64,000 bases of DNA, from the NCBI RefSeq assembly GCF_000283155.1, contig NW_004454280.1, positions 1,255,926-1,319,925 on the forward strand, in the 5' to 3' direction. Origin of the DNA: Ceratotherium simum simum. Lineage: Eukaryota > Chordata > Mammalia > Perissodactyla > Rhinocerotidae. Below the pieces are notes generated by a model, which had not been told where the DNA came from, did no database searches, and worked only from the letters and a program-made list of their open reading frames with translations. This document shows positions 32,490-43,189 of this stretch, piece by piece. Within the stretch, counting starts at the first letter, position 1; the number at the start of each line of letters is the position of its first letter. Both the position numbers and the translations under genes were made by a program.

Positions 32490-33250
32490 GGAACACTGGA
32501 GGACTAATCTTATAAATAAACTTGATTGCTTTAAATTTCTAATTAGAAAAGTGAAATATATTCAATATAGAACATTTGAAAAATACATACAGAATGGTAT
32601 AAAGACAAAAATTCAAATAACCACAATTCCACCACGCAGAGATAACCACTACTAACATTTTACAGAATTCCTTCTAATCTTTTTTTTCCATGCATAAACA
32701 CATTTTTAAACAGAATTCCTTACTTATTACTTTTCCAGTCTGTGTTCTAATTTTTAAAAATTTAAGATGATATTTTGAGCCTTTTCCTATCAATAGATCT
32801 TAAATGGCTATAATCATCTACCTTGTGAACACACCGTAGTTTTTAACCTGTCCCCAATTAGTGGACATTAAGGTTATTTCCAATTTTTTGTTCTTGTAAA
32901 TAATACTGTAATAAAAAACATTGTTCATCAGTCTTTGCCTATATCTCTGATTATTTAGGATACATTCCCAGAAGTAAGATTCTTGCTATATATTGTCAAA
33001 TTACTTTCCAGAACATTTATGTGTGTGTCTTATTTTGTTTTTTATTTTAATCAGTTTATACTCATATCAGCAATGATTGAGAATTATCATTTTATGGCAC
33101 TAGATAGTATTACCAAAAACATTTAATGGCCATTTGTATTTTTGTAAATTAATATGTTTAGAAATAGTTTATACATTAATGTAGGAAGAACTGAATATTC
33201 TTTACAATATTCAGCTTTCCCACCTGTAGATATACTGTCTCTATTGAAGT
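32490..33250 (-). mobile_element. L1 LINE 3' region (antisense), old
   Basis: Reverse-L1 landmarks: GAAATATATTCAATATAGAACATTTG, AACCACAATTCCACCACGCAGAGATAACCACTAC, CTTCTAATC..TTTTTCCATGCATAAACAC, TGGACATTAAGGTTATTTCCAATTTTTTG, GATACATTCCCAGAAGTAAGATTCTTGC, TTACTTTCCAGAACATTTATG. It is non-coding and heavily diverged. Confidence 0.82.
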
Positions 33251-34815
33251 TCTCTTTCAACAGAGTCTTGTTTTATTTATACAGGATTTAGGTGGCCCTT
33301 CTGGCTCATGGGGATGACGGGAGGAGGAGACAGACATGCTAGAGAGGCAGAGAACCTGGATGCAGCTTGTCACCATTTACCCTCAACTTTGACTCACACG
33401 GTCTCCAGGTGGCCCCACATGGGCTCCCTTTAGTGGGGTGCACTGGCCTCTGCCTGGAGGCTGAGGGCTGCTCACACCTGTCTGGAAGCCTGTAGCAGGC
33501 ATCGCCTCTGTTTGACGTTTTTTGCTGCTCGTGTCTTGTCTCAGTTCCACTCTCCATTTCTGGTTGTTATCTGGCTCTGGATTGACAGTTTTGCCCAGCT
33601 CCGGGAAGATGGGTGGTTAGCGGATACTTGATCTGTTTCAGTGTAGAAGGACATTCCTGCAGGTGTGAGGCATTTTATATAAAATACCGGGTCTGATTGC
33701 CCAATATGATGCCCAGCTATGATTTCCTGGCTCCCTGTGCCCCTAGGAAGTCACTATATCGAGAATCCAGCTTATTCCCTGGCTCCTGCCTGTCATCTAA
33801 ACTTTTGGATTATCGTCTTAGTTTCTCTCTCTTTCAATCTCCAGATAAAGACAGAGTTGTAGCTCTCAGCATTTGGGTGTGTGTGTGTGTTGCTTAGGAA
33901 AATGCTGTCTAGACAGCCTGATACTCGGAGCCTGGATAGCTTCTGTGCCCATTCTTCATCAGCAGCCCTAGCTACTTTCTCTTTGAGTGAAGAGGACAGC
34001 CTTGCTGGAGCCGAGCGCTTGTGTGGGACGGAGGAGCAATAGGTTGGACATGTTGGGTGGTTCTGGTCCTGGAGGTTGTCTTGAGACAGAGGATGGTCTC
34101 AGGGAGCATCTAGACATTCAAAACTGTCCTGGAATTCCAGATTGACAAGAACTTAGATGAGACCTGAATAACCAAACTCTTACGCTCTAGACATCCTCAT
34201 TATCCTGATCTAAGTAAGGTTAGGAGGGATTTCCTGGGACTGGCTTTGGGCCAGAAGATGCACGCTTATCGCACTGCCAGCTCCACCCTCCAGCCTGCCT
34301 CAGCCTGGATCCCCACTCCTCATCCTTCCCCAGGTCACTTTGGGACGGTGGCTGGGGTGCCTCCCCCTGCTGGGTGTGTACTCTCTTCTGGGTTTCCTGG
34401 TCTTGCCAAGAGGGGAGAGTCGGAGGAGGAGGGCGAGAGCAGAATGAAGTGCTCCAGGTTAGTGCCTCAAGAATTCTTATCGCTCCAAAGAAAGTTTCTC
34501 AAAAGGGTTTGCCCCTTTGAGAAGCAGAAGGAAAGAATTTCTATAGGTAAAAGGAGAGAGAGGAGTGAGGAAGAAGGACCTCACGGCTATTTATTTCCTT
34601 TCTTATCTATAATTTGAGTTTCTGGTTTTGGTGTGAATTTCTTTCACCCACACCCTCTGTCCACCCATCTCACCCCTTACCCGGGCCTCCCTGGCACGCG
34701 GCTTGGCAACCTTCCTCTCATCCTTGGACCTTGCCTTTCCTCTTCTTCCTCTTCCCTTTCCATGTGCCCCCACAGCTGAGGGGCACCCCTCACCTCTCTC
34801 CTCTTTCTCTGAAGA
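33251..34815. other. Unique sequence, no gene seen
   Basis: No recognised gene or repeat apart from a (GT)7 near 33876-33890. A 123-codon frame at 34246-34617 becomes basic at its end (KQKERISIGKRRERSEEEG) but has no domain that I recognise. Confidence 0.45.
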
Positions 34816-34819
34816 GTTG

Positions 34820-35065
34820 GGGTCCAGGTCAAAGTCATACAGAATTGTCTAATTATAGCAGATTAATCCATTAGGATTTATGCCTTTCTATTTACTGGCT
34901 GGAACTATCCATTTCACAGCTGTGGCTCCCACGTCTAACCAGCTAGCAGACAATTTAAATATAGAAAGCAATTTAACCTAGTTGGAAACCGAGGCATCTC
35001 GCTTAATGTAGTACATCAATTTCAGAGCTCTTTGCTCTCAGCCCTCAAAAGGGCAGCGAACAGTT
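34820..35065. promoter_or_regulatory. AT-rich repeat-free island, possible conserved enhancer
   Basis: It contains AGGTCAAAGTCA (34826-34837, two adjacent nuclear-receptor half sites), TCTAATTATAGCAG, GATTAATCCATTAGGATTT (34861 on, paired OTX/PITX-type TAATCC words facing each other), AATTTAAATATAG and AAGCAATTTAACC. There is no repeat signature. Of the islands in this window it has one of the densest sets of developmental-factor motifs. Conservation is untested. Confidence 0.38.
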
Positions 35066-36215
35066 TCATGTCCTAAAAAGATTTGGCTTTTCAGGGACTT
35101 TACGCCCCAAAAAGGGATCCTGGGTCCTGGATTAAAAGAAAAAGGAGTCTTCAAATGAGCTCAGGGGTTGTTTTCAGGTCAGTTCAGCTTTCTTTTCTCT
35201 TCCTCTTTTAGGGACAATAATCTTCTGCTTAACGGAGCATTTTGGGAGTCTGACATTGATTGGCAGGTATCTCATTTTCCCCTCTCTTAAACTTTCATTT
35301 GCTGCCTGTTTGGGTAAAGAGTTTTCCCACGTTATACCAATAGTCTGGGTCACCCTGCCTGCTAAGAGCTTGCAGTCTGAATGACACCATGTCTTAGTCC
35401 CCTTGCTACTCCCAGCCCCTGGCCAGTGCCTCACTGGTAGCAGACGCTCCTCAAATGTGTGTCACTGCTGGGAAAGGGGTGGGGGACCTGACAACCCCGA
35501 CTCTAAGCCTCAGACCAGAGGCAGCAGTGATCAAGACGTGTCACCTACATAAACTACCTCCATTGTGTGTGAGCACAGGGCTACCTCCCTTTTAGGGAGG
35601 GGACACACAGAGAGAGGTTTTGCTGAGAAAAGAGAAGACTAGGAGGGAAGTGGTAAAAATCTCCAAGCACTGGTAGGGCTGCCAAGAAGATGTGGGACTG
35701 GACTTTTCCTTTTCTTTGCCACATGGCCCCAGAGGGCAGAGGTACTAGGCTAAGGGATGAATGTTATAGGAAGAAAAAGCTGGACTTAGCTTACTTATAG
35801 GAAAAACTTGGCACTGACCTAAGTTTCTTTTTTTTTTAAATGGAACCCTCAACTGAAAGAGGTGATAAACGTGCCGCAACTACCTGTGCTTGCGAGAGGC
35901 TGGACAGCTGCGGTCAGGGAGGCCGTAGTGGGCTTTGGAACCAGACAGGACTAGAGACCCTGGACACGCTGTCTGCCTGAGCTGTTACGCCACGGCCACC
36001 CTGCCTCGGTCTTCAGGAATCATGGACCTGAAATGCAGGCCTCCTCTACTCCTTCCGGTTGGGAAGAGACAGCCACACGCCTTGGGGGGCTGGGAGCTGG
36101 CTTAGCTCGTAGTCCCTGAACCGAGGGAGTAAGTGTGTATAGGGTCCCTCAAGCTCCCATTGGCTTGGGTTTAGTGCCCTCCAGGGCAGGATGGCAATAG
36201 CGGCAGTGGGCACTG
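35066..36215. other. Mostly unique; L2-like tail near 35.4 kb
   Basis: No gene is seen. TGACACCATGTCTTAGTCCCC..GGCCAGTGCCTCACTGGTAGCAGACGCTCCTCAAATGTGTG (35380-35462) is a plausible degraded L2 3' tail, sense orientation. Confidence 0.45.
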
Positions 36216-36220
36216 GTGTG

Positions 36221-36510
36221 TATCAGTGTCCTAGGGCTTCCATAACAAAGGACCACAAACTGAGTGGCTTAAACAACAGAAATTTATTGTCTGACAGTTA
36301 TGGCGGCTGGAAGTCTGAGATCAGGGTGTTGGTAGGGCCATGGTCCTTCTGAAGGCGCTAGGGAGGGGTCTGTCCCAGGCATGTCTGCCAGCTTCAGGTT
36401 GTTTCTTTGTGTGTGGCAGCATAACTCCAACCTTCACATGGCGTTCTCCCTGTGTGTCTGTGTCCAACTTTCTGCCTTGTTAAAGGACACCAGTCATACT
36501 GAAGTAGGGT
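36221..36510 (-). mobile_element. MaLR (MLT1-type) LTR, antisense
   Basis: TATCAGTGTCCTAGGGCTTCCATAACAAAGGACCACAAACTGAGTGGCTTAAACAACAGAAATTTATTGTCTGACAGTTATGGCGGCTGGAAGTCTGAGATCAGGGTG is the reverse of the 3' part of a MaLR LTR, including its reversed AATAAATTTC polyadenylation region. CATGGCGTTCTCCCTGTGTGTCTG follows. The LTR's distal part is missing. MaLRs are ancient endogenous retrovirus-like elements; no coding remnant is present. Confidence 0.85.
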
Positions 36511-36754
36511 TATGGAATGGCTGGTTTGACTGTAGGACCCAGTGGGGGCTTGGAATGGTTTTTTGATAGGTGTGAAATAACTCTCAAGGGTTCCAGGCTA
36601 AACCACTCCCTAAACTCAGCAATCTGCTCTCTATAAAGCCCAAGTGGGTGCTTCCTCATCCTGAATGCTAACACTTTTTAGAGTGGGTATCGCAATTTAG
36701 CCCTTAAGTATGTCCTTGTACTGTGTGTTGCTTGCTGTAAAGCAACAATTTTTG

Positions 36755-36960
36755 AGCACCTACTATATATATGAGCGTGTGATATACATGGTATCTCAAC
36801 TGGCCATGGCTCTGTGAAACAGATATTATTAATCTCATCCTACAGGTGAAGGATGTTCTGTAACTTGCTCAAGGCCATGCAGCTAGTAGGTGGCAGAGCT
36901 GGGATTTGAACCCCTGCCTATGTGGCTCTACAGTTCAGTTTCTCTCCGTTACACCCCTCA
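36755..36960 (-). mobile_element. MIR SINE (antisense)
   Basis: TGAGCACCTACTATATATATGAGC, ACAGATATTATTAATCTCATCCTACAGGTGAAGG, TAACTTGCTCAAGGCCATGCAGCTAGTAGGTGGCAGAGCTGGGATTTGAACCCC give the reverse MIR order. It is close to full length. Confidence 0.9.
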
Positions 36961-37038
36961 ACACCCAGACTCCTCCAGTGAACAGACTTCTGACTCAGAT
37001 GGGTTGGAATTCACTATAGACATCCCTTACACTTCTTT

Positions 37039-37328
37039 TAGTTTTTTGTGAGGAAGACCAGCCCTGAGCTAACATCTGTGCTAATCCTCCTCTTTTTGCT
37101 GAGGAAGACCGGCTCTGAGCTAACATCTATTGCCAATCCTCCTTCTTTTTTTTCCCAAAGCCCCAGTAGATAGTTGTATGTCATAGTTGCACATCCTTCT
37201 AGTTGCTGTATGTGGGATGCGGCCTCAGCATGGCTGGAGAAGCAGTGCGTCGGTGCACGCCCGGGATCTGAACCCGGACCGCCAGTAGCAGAGCGCGCGC
37301 ACTTAACCGCTAAGCCACAGGGCCAGCC
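37039..37328 (-). mobile_element. ERE SINE, long form with duplicated segment
   Basis: A perfect 16 bp duplication TCCCTTACACTTCTTT is at 37023-37038 and 37329-37344. The GAGGAAGA..GAGCTAACATC..AATCCTCCT unit is doubled exactly as in the copy at 17850-18144. The B box (GGGATCTGAACCC, minus strand) has one change from the usual GGATCCGAACC. Confidence 0.96.
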
Positions 37329-37344
37329 TCCCTTACACTTCTTT

Positions 37345-38080
37345 GTCGTGAAATGCTCAGGTTTTGCTAGACAATCTCTAAGCCCCTCTTTAGTTCTAAC
37401 ACTCCTTGATGAATGATTCCCCTTTTGACCGATGCAGTGATTTATTCTGAGTCAGGAGTTCTATGGTTATTCACAGGGTTGGTATGTGATATGGAGTGGT
37501 ATACAATACGAAGTGGGAATGGGTCAGTGCTGGGTGGCCTGCATCGTGGGTGACCATGGGCAGCCTGGGTCCTTTGTTTTGGGGTCAGAAGCTCCATGTC
37601 TTCTTCATTTCTCCAGTGGGGCATCAGGCATTGGCAAATTGATTTACACTTGCTCAGCTCACAAAAGTCTTATTGATAAGCCAGAACCTTGATTGATTAA
37701 TGTACCATGAGATTGTACACTGAGATACAGTCCAGGAGACTGAAGGGTTATGGCAGCTGGACAGCACATGCTCTTCTCACTCTTTGAGCAGAAATTCAGC
37801 TCTGAAAGTTAGTAACCACGGAAAGAGACCAACAGGACTGAGACAGTTGTGAGGGTTTATCATCAAGCTGCAGGAACCTGACCTGATCTTTTTCTGTAAG
37901 TTCTGCCTACCAAGCAGCCAGTGTATTCAGGTCAGTAGGCCAGGACATCTTCCCTGGGGATGCTCACACTCGTGCTCTCCAGCCCAGCAGGGACACTATC
38001 TGGCGCTATTTGTTACAACCTGCCCTTCCTTATGTAGCAGCTTCATGACATGGCGCACAGGAGTTTCACCTTGGCTGCCC
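37345..38080. other. Unique sequence, no gene seen
   Basis: No recognised feature. Short frames lack any identifiable content. Confidence 0.45.
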
Positions 38081-38084
38081 GCCT

Positions 38085-38600
38085 CAGAGGACCAATATTT
38101 CTTGGGCACTGATTGTGAGCTGGGTGCTGGGTATGTACTGAGTGGGGTGCGGACAGAGAGGCTGATGTCCTCAAGGAGCATACACTACATGTGGATATAA
38201 TGTGATGAGTAGCAAGTGGGGACACGCACTGGGTTTCATGGGGGCACTTGGAGGGGCTGGGGCTTCAGGAAGGCCTCCAAGAAGAAATGGTGCTGGAGCT
38301 GGCTCTTGAAGAGTGAGTAAGAGTCAGCCGGGACCAACCAAAGAAACAAAACAGAGAACAAAAAACTGCCAACAAGTCCTGGTGGAGGGGAAAGTATTAA
38401 CAAAATCATGGATGCAAAAAACAAGGTGTGTGTGTGTGTCTGAAAGTGGATTGGAATTACAGGTCAGCGTGTTGGGAGATGAAGTAGTCAACAAATCCTG
38501 GAGAGCTGTCTACACTAGGTTAAGGGGCAAAGACATCATTAGCCCTGGAGATGACAGAATCACTGACATGTTTCCAGCGGAGGAGTAACATGGTCAGACT
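38085..38600 (+). repeat. Old repeat R1 (sense), diverged copy
   Basis: ATATTTCTTGGGCACTGATTGTGAGCTGGGTGCTGGG, TCCTCAAGGAGCATACACTACATG, CTTCAGGAAGGCCTCCAAGAAGAAATGG, GGCTCTTGAAGAGTGAGTAAGAGTCAGCCGGG and GCGGAGGAGTAACATGGTCAGACTGG follow the R1 order. A (TG)7 sits near 38427. Confidence 0.6.
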
Positions 38601-38881
38601 GGTGTTCTCTGGGGAGCTGGCTGTGCGGAGGGTGCCCTGATGGAATTCCTGGAGATCACTCATCTCCTCCACACACGCTGCCTGAGGAGTCACTCTTAGA
38701 GGGGTCGCTTCTTGGGTTTGCAGGACACAGCTTTGCTTGCATCCCAGAAACCGCAGTGCCAGAGGGAGGCGTTTCCCGACCCCGTAGCTGGGTTTCCGCG
38801 TTCATTTTCATTGGAGAGTTAGGGTTCTCTGCTCCTGGGCACAGTGTGGACTGGTGAGGGCTGCTGCAGGTGGAGGGATGG

Positions 38882-38898
38882 AGTGTGTGTGTGTGTGT
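38882..38898. repeat. Short (GT)n tract
   Basis: GTGTGTGTGTGTGTGT in GAGTGTGTGTGTGTGTGTAAGC. It is short but pure. Confidence 0.9.
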
Positions 38899-38974
38899 AA
38901 GCACTCATGTGATTGCCCACAACTGTGAGCTTGGCGTTAACCAATCAATATCTGAGTTCTTCTCTCCTCTCTAG

Positions 38975-39420
38975 TCACTTAGCCTCTGTTCCAGCACTGA
39001 TTATATTGTATTTATGATCTTCTACTGTCTCCTCTACTCGACAGTGGGCAGAGACTGTCTTCATCATTTCAGAGGTAATTTCATTTCTTTTTTTTTTTGT
39101 GTGAGGATGATCAGCCCTGAGCTAACATCTATTGCCAATCCTCCTCCTTTTTTTTTTCCCCCTTTTTCTCCCCAAAGCCCCAGTAGATAGTTGTATGTCA
39201 TAGTTGCACATCCTTCCATTTGCTGTATGTGGGACGCCGCCTCAGCATGGCCAGACAAGTGGTGCGTCAGTGCGCGCCTGGGATTCCAACCCGGGCTGCC
39301 AGTAGTGGAGCGCGCGCACTTAACTGCTAAGCCACGGGGCCGGCCCCTCAGAGGCAATTTCTGAATGTAATAGTTGTTCAGTGAGTGTTGGTGGAACAAA
39401 TGAGCGAATGGAAGAAGGAG
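38975..39420 (+). mobile_element. L2 LINE 3' end (sense), split by an ERE
   Basis: CTTAGCCTCTGTTCCAGCACTG..TCGACAGTGGGCAGAGACTGTCTTCATCATTTCAGAGG (left) continues after the ERE as CAGAGGCAATTTCTGAATGTAATAGTTGTTCAGTGAGTGTTGGTGGAACAAATGAGCGAATGG. It is diverged, and the order of CTGTCTTCATC and the GTTGGTGGAA.AAATGA tail supports L2. Confidence 0.65.
39083..39347 (-). mobile_element. ERE SINE, single-segment form
   Basis: Flanking duplication TCAGAGG(T/C)AATTTC at 39069-39082 and 39348-39361, one mismatch. It has a single GAGGATGATCAGCCCTGAGCTAACATC..CCAATCCTCCTCC unit, then the AGTAGATAGTTGTATGTCATAG body. The B box is mutated to GGATTCCAACC. The head GGGGCCGGCC is at the right. Confidence 0.95.
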
Positions 39421-40085
39421 AGTGTGCGTTCCTGTGCGCAGGCCTTGGCCTGGGGCGTGCGGGTAACGCTGAAGGGAGCAGCAGGCCATGGCTGTGCCAG
39501 GTGGGATGCGGGGTATTAAGAGTCTTAAGTAGGGGGAAGGCCTTGATGAGTGTATTAACTGTTTGAGGGGGAGACTATGCTTTGACAACTTGTGGCACCT
39601 ACAGGAAGGTGACGTGTCAAGAGACCCTCATCCATGGGTGTGGTCACCCGGCTGCCTGACTGCAGACATTATGGAACAGGCGCAGGTGGGAGGGGTGGGG
39701 CAGGCTTCTCTGGGCCAGTTTTTTCCCTTGGAGCCTATCCTGCCAATGACGGAGGCTGCTCCGTCTGACAGAACTGTACTGGCAGCTGATGAATCCGAAA
39801 GACTGCTGCAGCAGGATATTGAAAAAAACAAAACAAAACAGAAAGAACGAAAAAAAGAGATCTGTATGCACCTGAAGCATTTTATTTTAATTTGAAATAC
39901 ATAAATGTGCACTTATTTGCCAATCTTTCAACGAAAGGTCAAAGCCCCTTCTTTGAATGTGGGTCTTCTCATTGGAGCCCCTTCAGCGTTCTTGCACAAG
40001 CCACACCTGTGATGCTCAGCTAAGTCTAGTTAGGGTTTCTTTAAAGTGGAGCAAGAACTTCAAGACCCACGCAAAACAACGTGAA
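39421..40085. other. Unique sequence, no gene seen
   Basis: No gene is supported. A 110-codon frame (39563-39895) ends in an A-rich stretch (about 39823-39860, AAAAAAACAAAACAAAACAG) that makes its lysine-rich tail. I do not recognise the upstream part as a retrocopy of any gene. Confidence 0.4.
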
Positions 40086-40100
40086 TGCAGAGTTCTAGAT

Positions 40101-40356
40101 GTTTTTTTTTATTTTGGATGAGGAAGATGAGCCCTGAGCTAACGTCTGTTGCCAATCCTCCTCTTTTTGCTGAGGAAGATTGGCCCTGGGCTAACATTTG
40201 TGCCCATCTTCCTCTACTTTTTTATATGTGGGATGCCTGCTACAGCATGGCTTGATAAGTGGTGTGCAGATCTGTGCCTGGGATCCAGGCCTGCAAATCC
40301 CAGAATGCCAAAGCGGAGTACGCGAACTTAACCACTACGCCACTGGGCTGGCCCCT
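40101..40356 (-). mobile_element. ERE SINE, diverged (older) copy
   Basis: A 12 bp duplication AGAGTTCTAGAT is at 40089-40100 and 40357-40368. The body is of the GGAAGATTGGCCCTGGGCTAACATTTGTGCCCATC subtype, shared with the copies at 21.9 and 54.8 kb. The head is altered (GGGGCCAGCCC on the minus strand). Confidence 0.95.
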
Positions 40357-40369
40357 AGAGTTCTAGATT

Positions 40370-40985
40370 TTTATGATTATTCTCACCACTTCCCCACTCT
40401 GCTCCCTAGACCCCAGTCTTGGTTAGTTGTCTCACCCACATTTTATTTGACAACATTTTTAATGCCATGCCTTATCGAGATTTACCAAAGTGTTCAATGT
40501 GCTATACTTGGGATCACCCACTTCCTTTTCACACTTATAGTTTATTAATTTGCATAATATTTAATCTAGTTGCATAATCAATAGTAATAAGTACAATTGG
40601 CCACAGACTCTGGGTAAAGAGACAACTTGCTGCGGGAGAGGGTCCGGGGGTCCCAGGGCAGCCCAGTGATTACGGGTCCTCAGCGGGTTGGGCCCCCCAG
40701 TGGGGGAGTTAAGGGAGCACCTGCCCCATGTCCTCTCGTCCTGGGCACTTCAGACCAGCTGCCTTTGCTGTCCCCTTCTCCAGTCTGTTAGCCTGTCCTG
40801 GGAGGGGGCTTGGGGCCAGTGCTTTCTGATGTCCTCTTCCTTCTAGTGCAGACTCCTGGGCCTTGCAGAAAACACTTCTTCTCTCTCCTTCTTCTTTCCC
40901 TGCCTCCACGCAGGCTCCTCCCTGAGGTCCCCCTACACCTTCCTCCTGTACATCCAGAACTCTCCTGGTATCTTGTAAGTCACAT
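40370..40985. other. Unique sequence, no gene seen
   Basis: An AT-rich patch around 40535-40600 (TAGTTTATTAATTTGCATAATATTTAATC) is notable only for composition. The rest has no recognised feature. Confidence 0.4.
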
Positions 40986-40989
40986 AGAT

Positions 40990-41110
40990 ATGAAATGGAT
41001 TTGTAGCTCTCTCACTTAGTGGGGTGTAACCTTGACCAACATACTCAGCTTCTGTCAGCCTGTCACATGGATTGTTGTGGGATTACATTAAATCAGGTAA
41101 ATGTGTTATA
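40990..41110 (+). mobile_element. MIR fragment (sense)
   Basis: TAACCTTGACCAACATACTCAGCTTCTGTCAGCC..CATGGATTGTTGTGGGATTACATTAAATCAGGTAAATGTG matches the central and distal MIR. Confidence 0.65.
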
Positions 41111-41114
41111 ACAA

Positions 41115-41295
41115 TAACTAACCTTATGGCGTGCTTACTAAACAAGGCAGAGCTTTGTATAGCTGACTTCGTTTCCTTTTGGCAAAGCCCATTGAGCTAG
41201 GTGCTCTGGGTCCCAACTTACGGCAGAGGAGTTGGAGACTCAGGGAGCTCGGGGCTCACATTTGGTAAGCAGCAGGCCTGGGATTCACCCTTGGG
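41115..41295 (-). mobile_element. MIR SINE (antisense)
   Basis: ACAATAACTAACCTTATGGCGTGCTTACTAAACAAGGCAGAGC, CATTGAGCTAGGTGCTCTGGG, CTTACGGCAGAGGAGTTGGAGACTCAGGGAG and GGTAAGCAGCAGGCCTGGGATTCACCC give the reverse MIR order. It stands tail-to-tail with the previous MIR. Confidence 0.75.
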
Positions 41296-42035
41296 CAGCC
41301 GGCTCCAGCACCCACGCTCTTCGTCTTCAGGAAATGCACAAATGCATAACGGCATGGTGGACGCACCCTTCTACTCTCAAATCCCTGCCTCAGCCCTGCT
41401 CTGGGAGGGCAGGGTCAGCTCTTCTCCTCTCTCTAGCAGATAACGCAGCGCAGTGTGGCAGCGGTAGTTGGCTGTCCGCCAAAGATGTGTCCTCGCCTTG
41501 CATGGTCTAGCACTATTGAGGGTGGCAGCTGCCCAGCTGGGAACCACATTTCCCGGCACCTCTTCCCCCGGGTGCGGCTGTGGGGCCGTCTTACCGCTCC
41601 CACGCCTGGCCCCAGAGCCTCCATATGACCCCCACTCTCTCCCTTTCTCTCTCTGGCTGGATGTCGATAGTCAGGCCACACTTTGAAGATGGAGGCCCCT
41701 CTGTCAACCTGAGTCCCTAAATGGCTGTGCAGTGCAGAGTCCCCACCCCACCCGCCAACTGGACTGTCAGAGAAAAGGAAGGAAGTCCCTGAGATGTCAG
41801 GGTTATCCCTTACAGTAGCTGGTACTGTCTTGACTCAAACCCACGCTGGGGGCCTTTCTGAACTTGTTGGAAAGAGACCGCCTGCAAAGCCCCTTAACAT
41901 TATCTCACGGCTCACCACATTTTTGGTGCAGTAGAATGTGTTCTAATGTGTATGTTGTTAGATACCACATCCCTAGTTATGAAAGCTGAAATTGCAAGTA
42001 AAACTATATTTGCCACAACAAGACACAGTGAAAAA
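41296..42035. other. Unique sequence, no gene seen
   Basis: No recognised gene or repeat. An AT-rich stretch at 41925-42025 (CATTTTTGGTGCAGTAGAATG..GAAAGCTGAAATTGCAAGTAAAACTATATTTGCC) has no repeat signature. Confidence 0.4.
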
Positions 42036-42039
42036 GGTG

Positions 42040-42260
42040 CTGTGGGATCAGGAAGAGCTCAGCTCAAATTCCAGCCAGTCATTTTCTAGCTGTAGTGCCT
42101 TAAACAAATTAATTAATTCCTCTGCTTCTCGGTTCCTTAGATGAGGCATAGTAATGAATTCCTAAAGAGGCATAATAACATCCACCTTGGAGGGTTTTTG
42201 TGCGGATTAAATGAAAGTGACAGTGCTCGGCATGTAGTGGGCAATCCACTAATGGCATTT
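42040..42260 (+). mobile_element. MIR SINE, near full length (sense)
   Basis: GGGATCAGGAAGAGCTCAGCTCAAATTCCAGCCAGTC, TTTTCTAGCTGTAGTGCC, TTCCTTAGATGAGGCATAG, ACCTTGGAGGGTTTTTGTGCGGATTAAATG and GGCATGTAGTGGGCAATCC follow MIR order. Confidence 0.88.
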
Positions 42261-42279
42261 TGTTTATAATTCATTGATT

Positions 42280-42530
42280 TGATAAGATCTCAGTTAAAAC
42301 CTATGATGCGCCCCAAACTATCTGAGGAGCAGAAGACACAGGGCCTACCCTTAGGAGACAGCCGTCTAATTGGGAAATGTGCTCGACACACAGGAAGTGG
42401 TTGAGTGCCATCGCCAGGTGGCATGGGACACGCGCTGGAAAAGTGGGCCCCACTCCCAGCAGTTCTGAGAAAGTTGCCCTTGGCCAGAGGGAGACTTCTC
42501 TGAGGAGGACGCCCTGATGGAGAAGGGAAG
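42280..42530 (+). repeat. R1 fragment (sense), diverged
   Basis: CTATGATGCGCCCCAAACTATCTGAGGAGCAGAAGACACAGGGCCTACCCTTAGGAGACAGCCGTCTAATTGGG matches the R1 opening. GAGGGAGACTTCTCTGAGGAGGACG matches the next R1 block. Confidence 0.5.
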
Positions 42531-43185
42531 CTGAGGTGACTGCTCAAGACAGGGCCCTCTGGACTTCCAGTGCCCTTTGCTGCCTGTTGCTGGGGAGACT
42601 GGAGTGTTGAAGACATTGGAGGAGGTTGGAGGCACTGGGTGGCCGGTCTGAAAGCTGTGCCCTTGAGTGTGTCCTGCAGGCCAGACCAAGAGGAGGTCAC
42701 GGTGCTATGACAGGGCCTGCCAGCCAGCAGGGCCCAGGGGGAGGTTTGCTGGGAGGGGCTAGTCACCCTAACCAATCAGCCAGCTTTGTTCCTGCAAGCC
42801 CTCCGCCAGGACAGGGGACAGCTTCCTTGTGGGGCCCGTGCAGGGATTAATAGTTGTCAGCAGGCAGCCGGCTCTTGCATGGCCAGAATGTGGAGCGTGG
42901 CCCATGTCTCTGGCCTTTGTTGAGGCACCACGAACAATGCTGGACACAAAGGGATGGTGATTTCTGGGCGAGTATCCAGCTCTGCTACCGTTCCCACCGG
43001 CTCCTTGTGAGATGGGCTCCACCTCAGGGACGCCTGAGCAGCTGGCCTTCTCAGCCGGGAGGCCAGACCAGCTCCTCTAGGAACCAGCTCTTAGCGGCGG
43101 GTCATCCGCTGTTTGAGGGCAATCGCAGCCCACCATGAAGAGGCTCCTTGTTGGTGACATAGACCAGCGGCTGCTCAGTTGTCAC
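42531..43185. other. Unique sequence, no gene seen
   Basis: GC-rich, with frames open on both strands at 42626-43138. None is recognisable. Confidence 0.45.
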
Positions 43186-43189
43186 AGAT

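Noticed and set aside
39823..39860. A-rich stretch as the tail of a processed pseudogene
   Set aside because: No recognisable gene sequence lies upstream and no flanking duplication was found.
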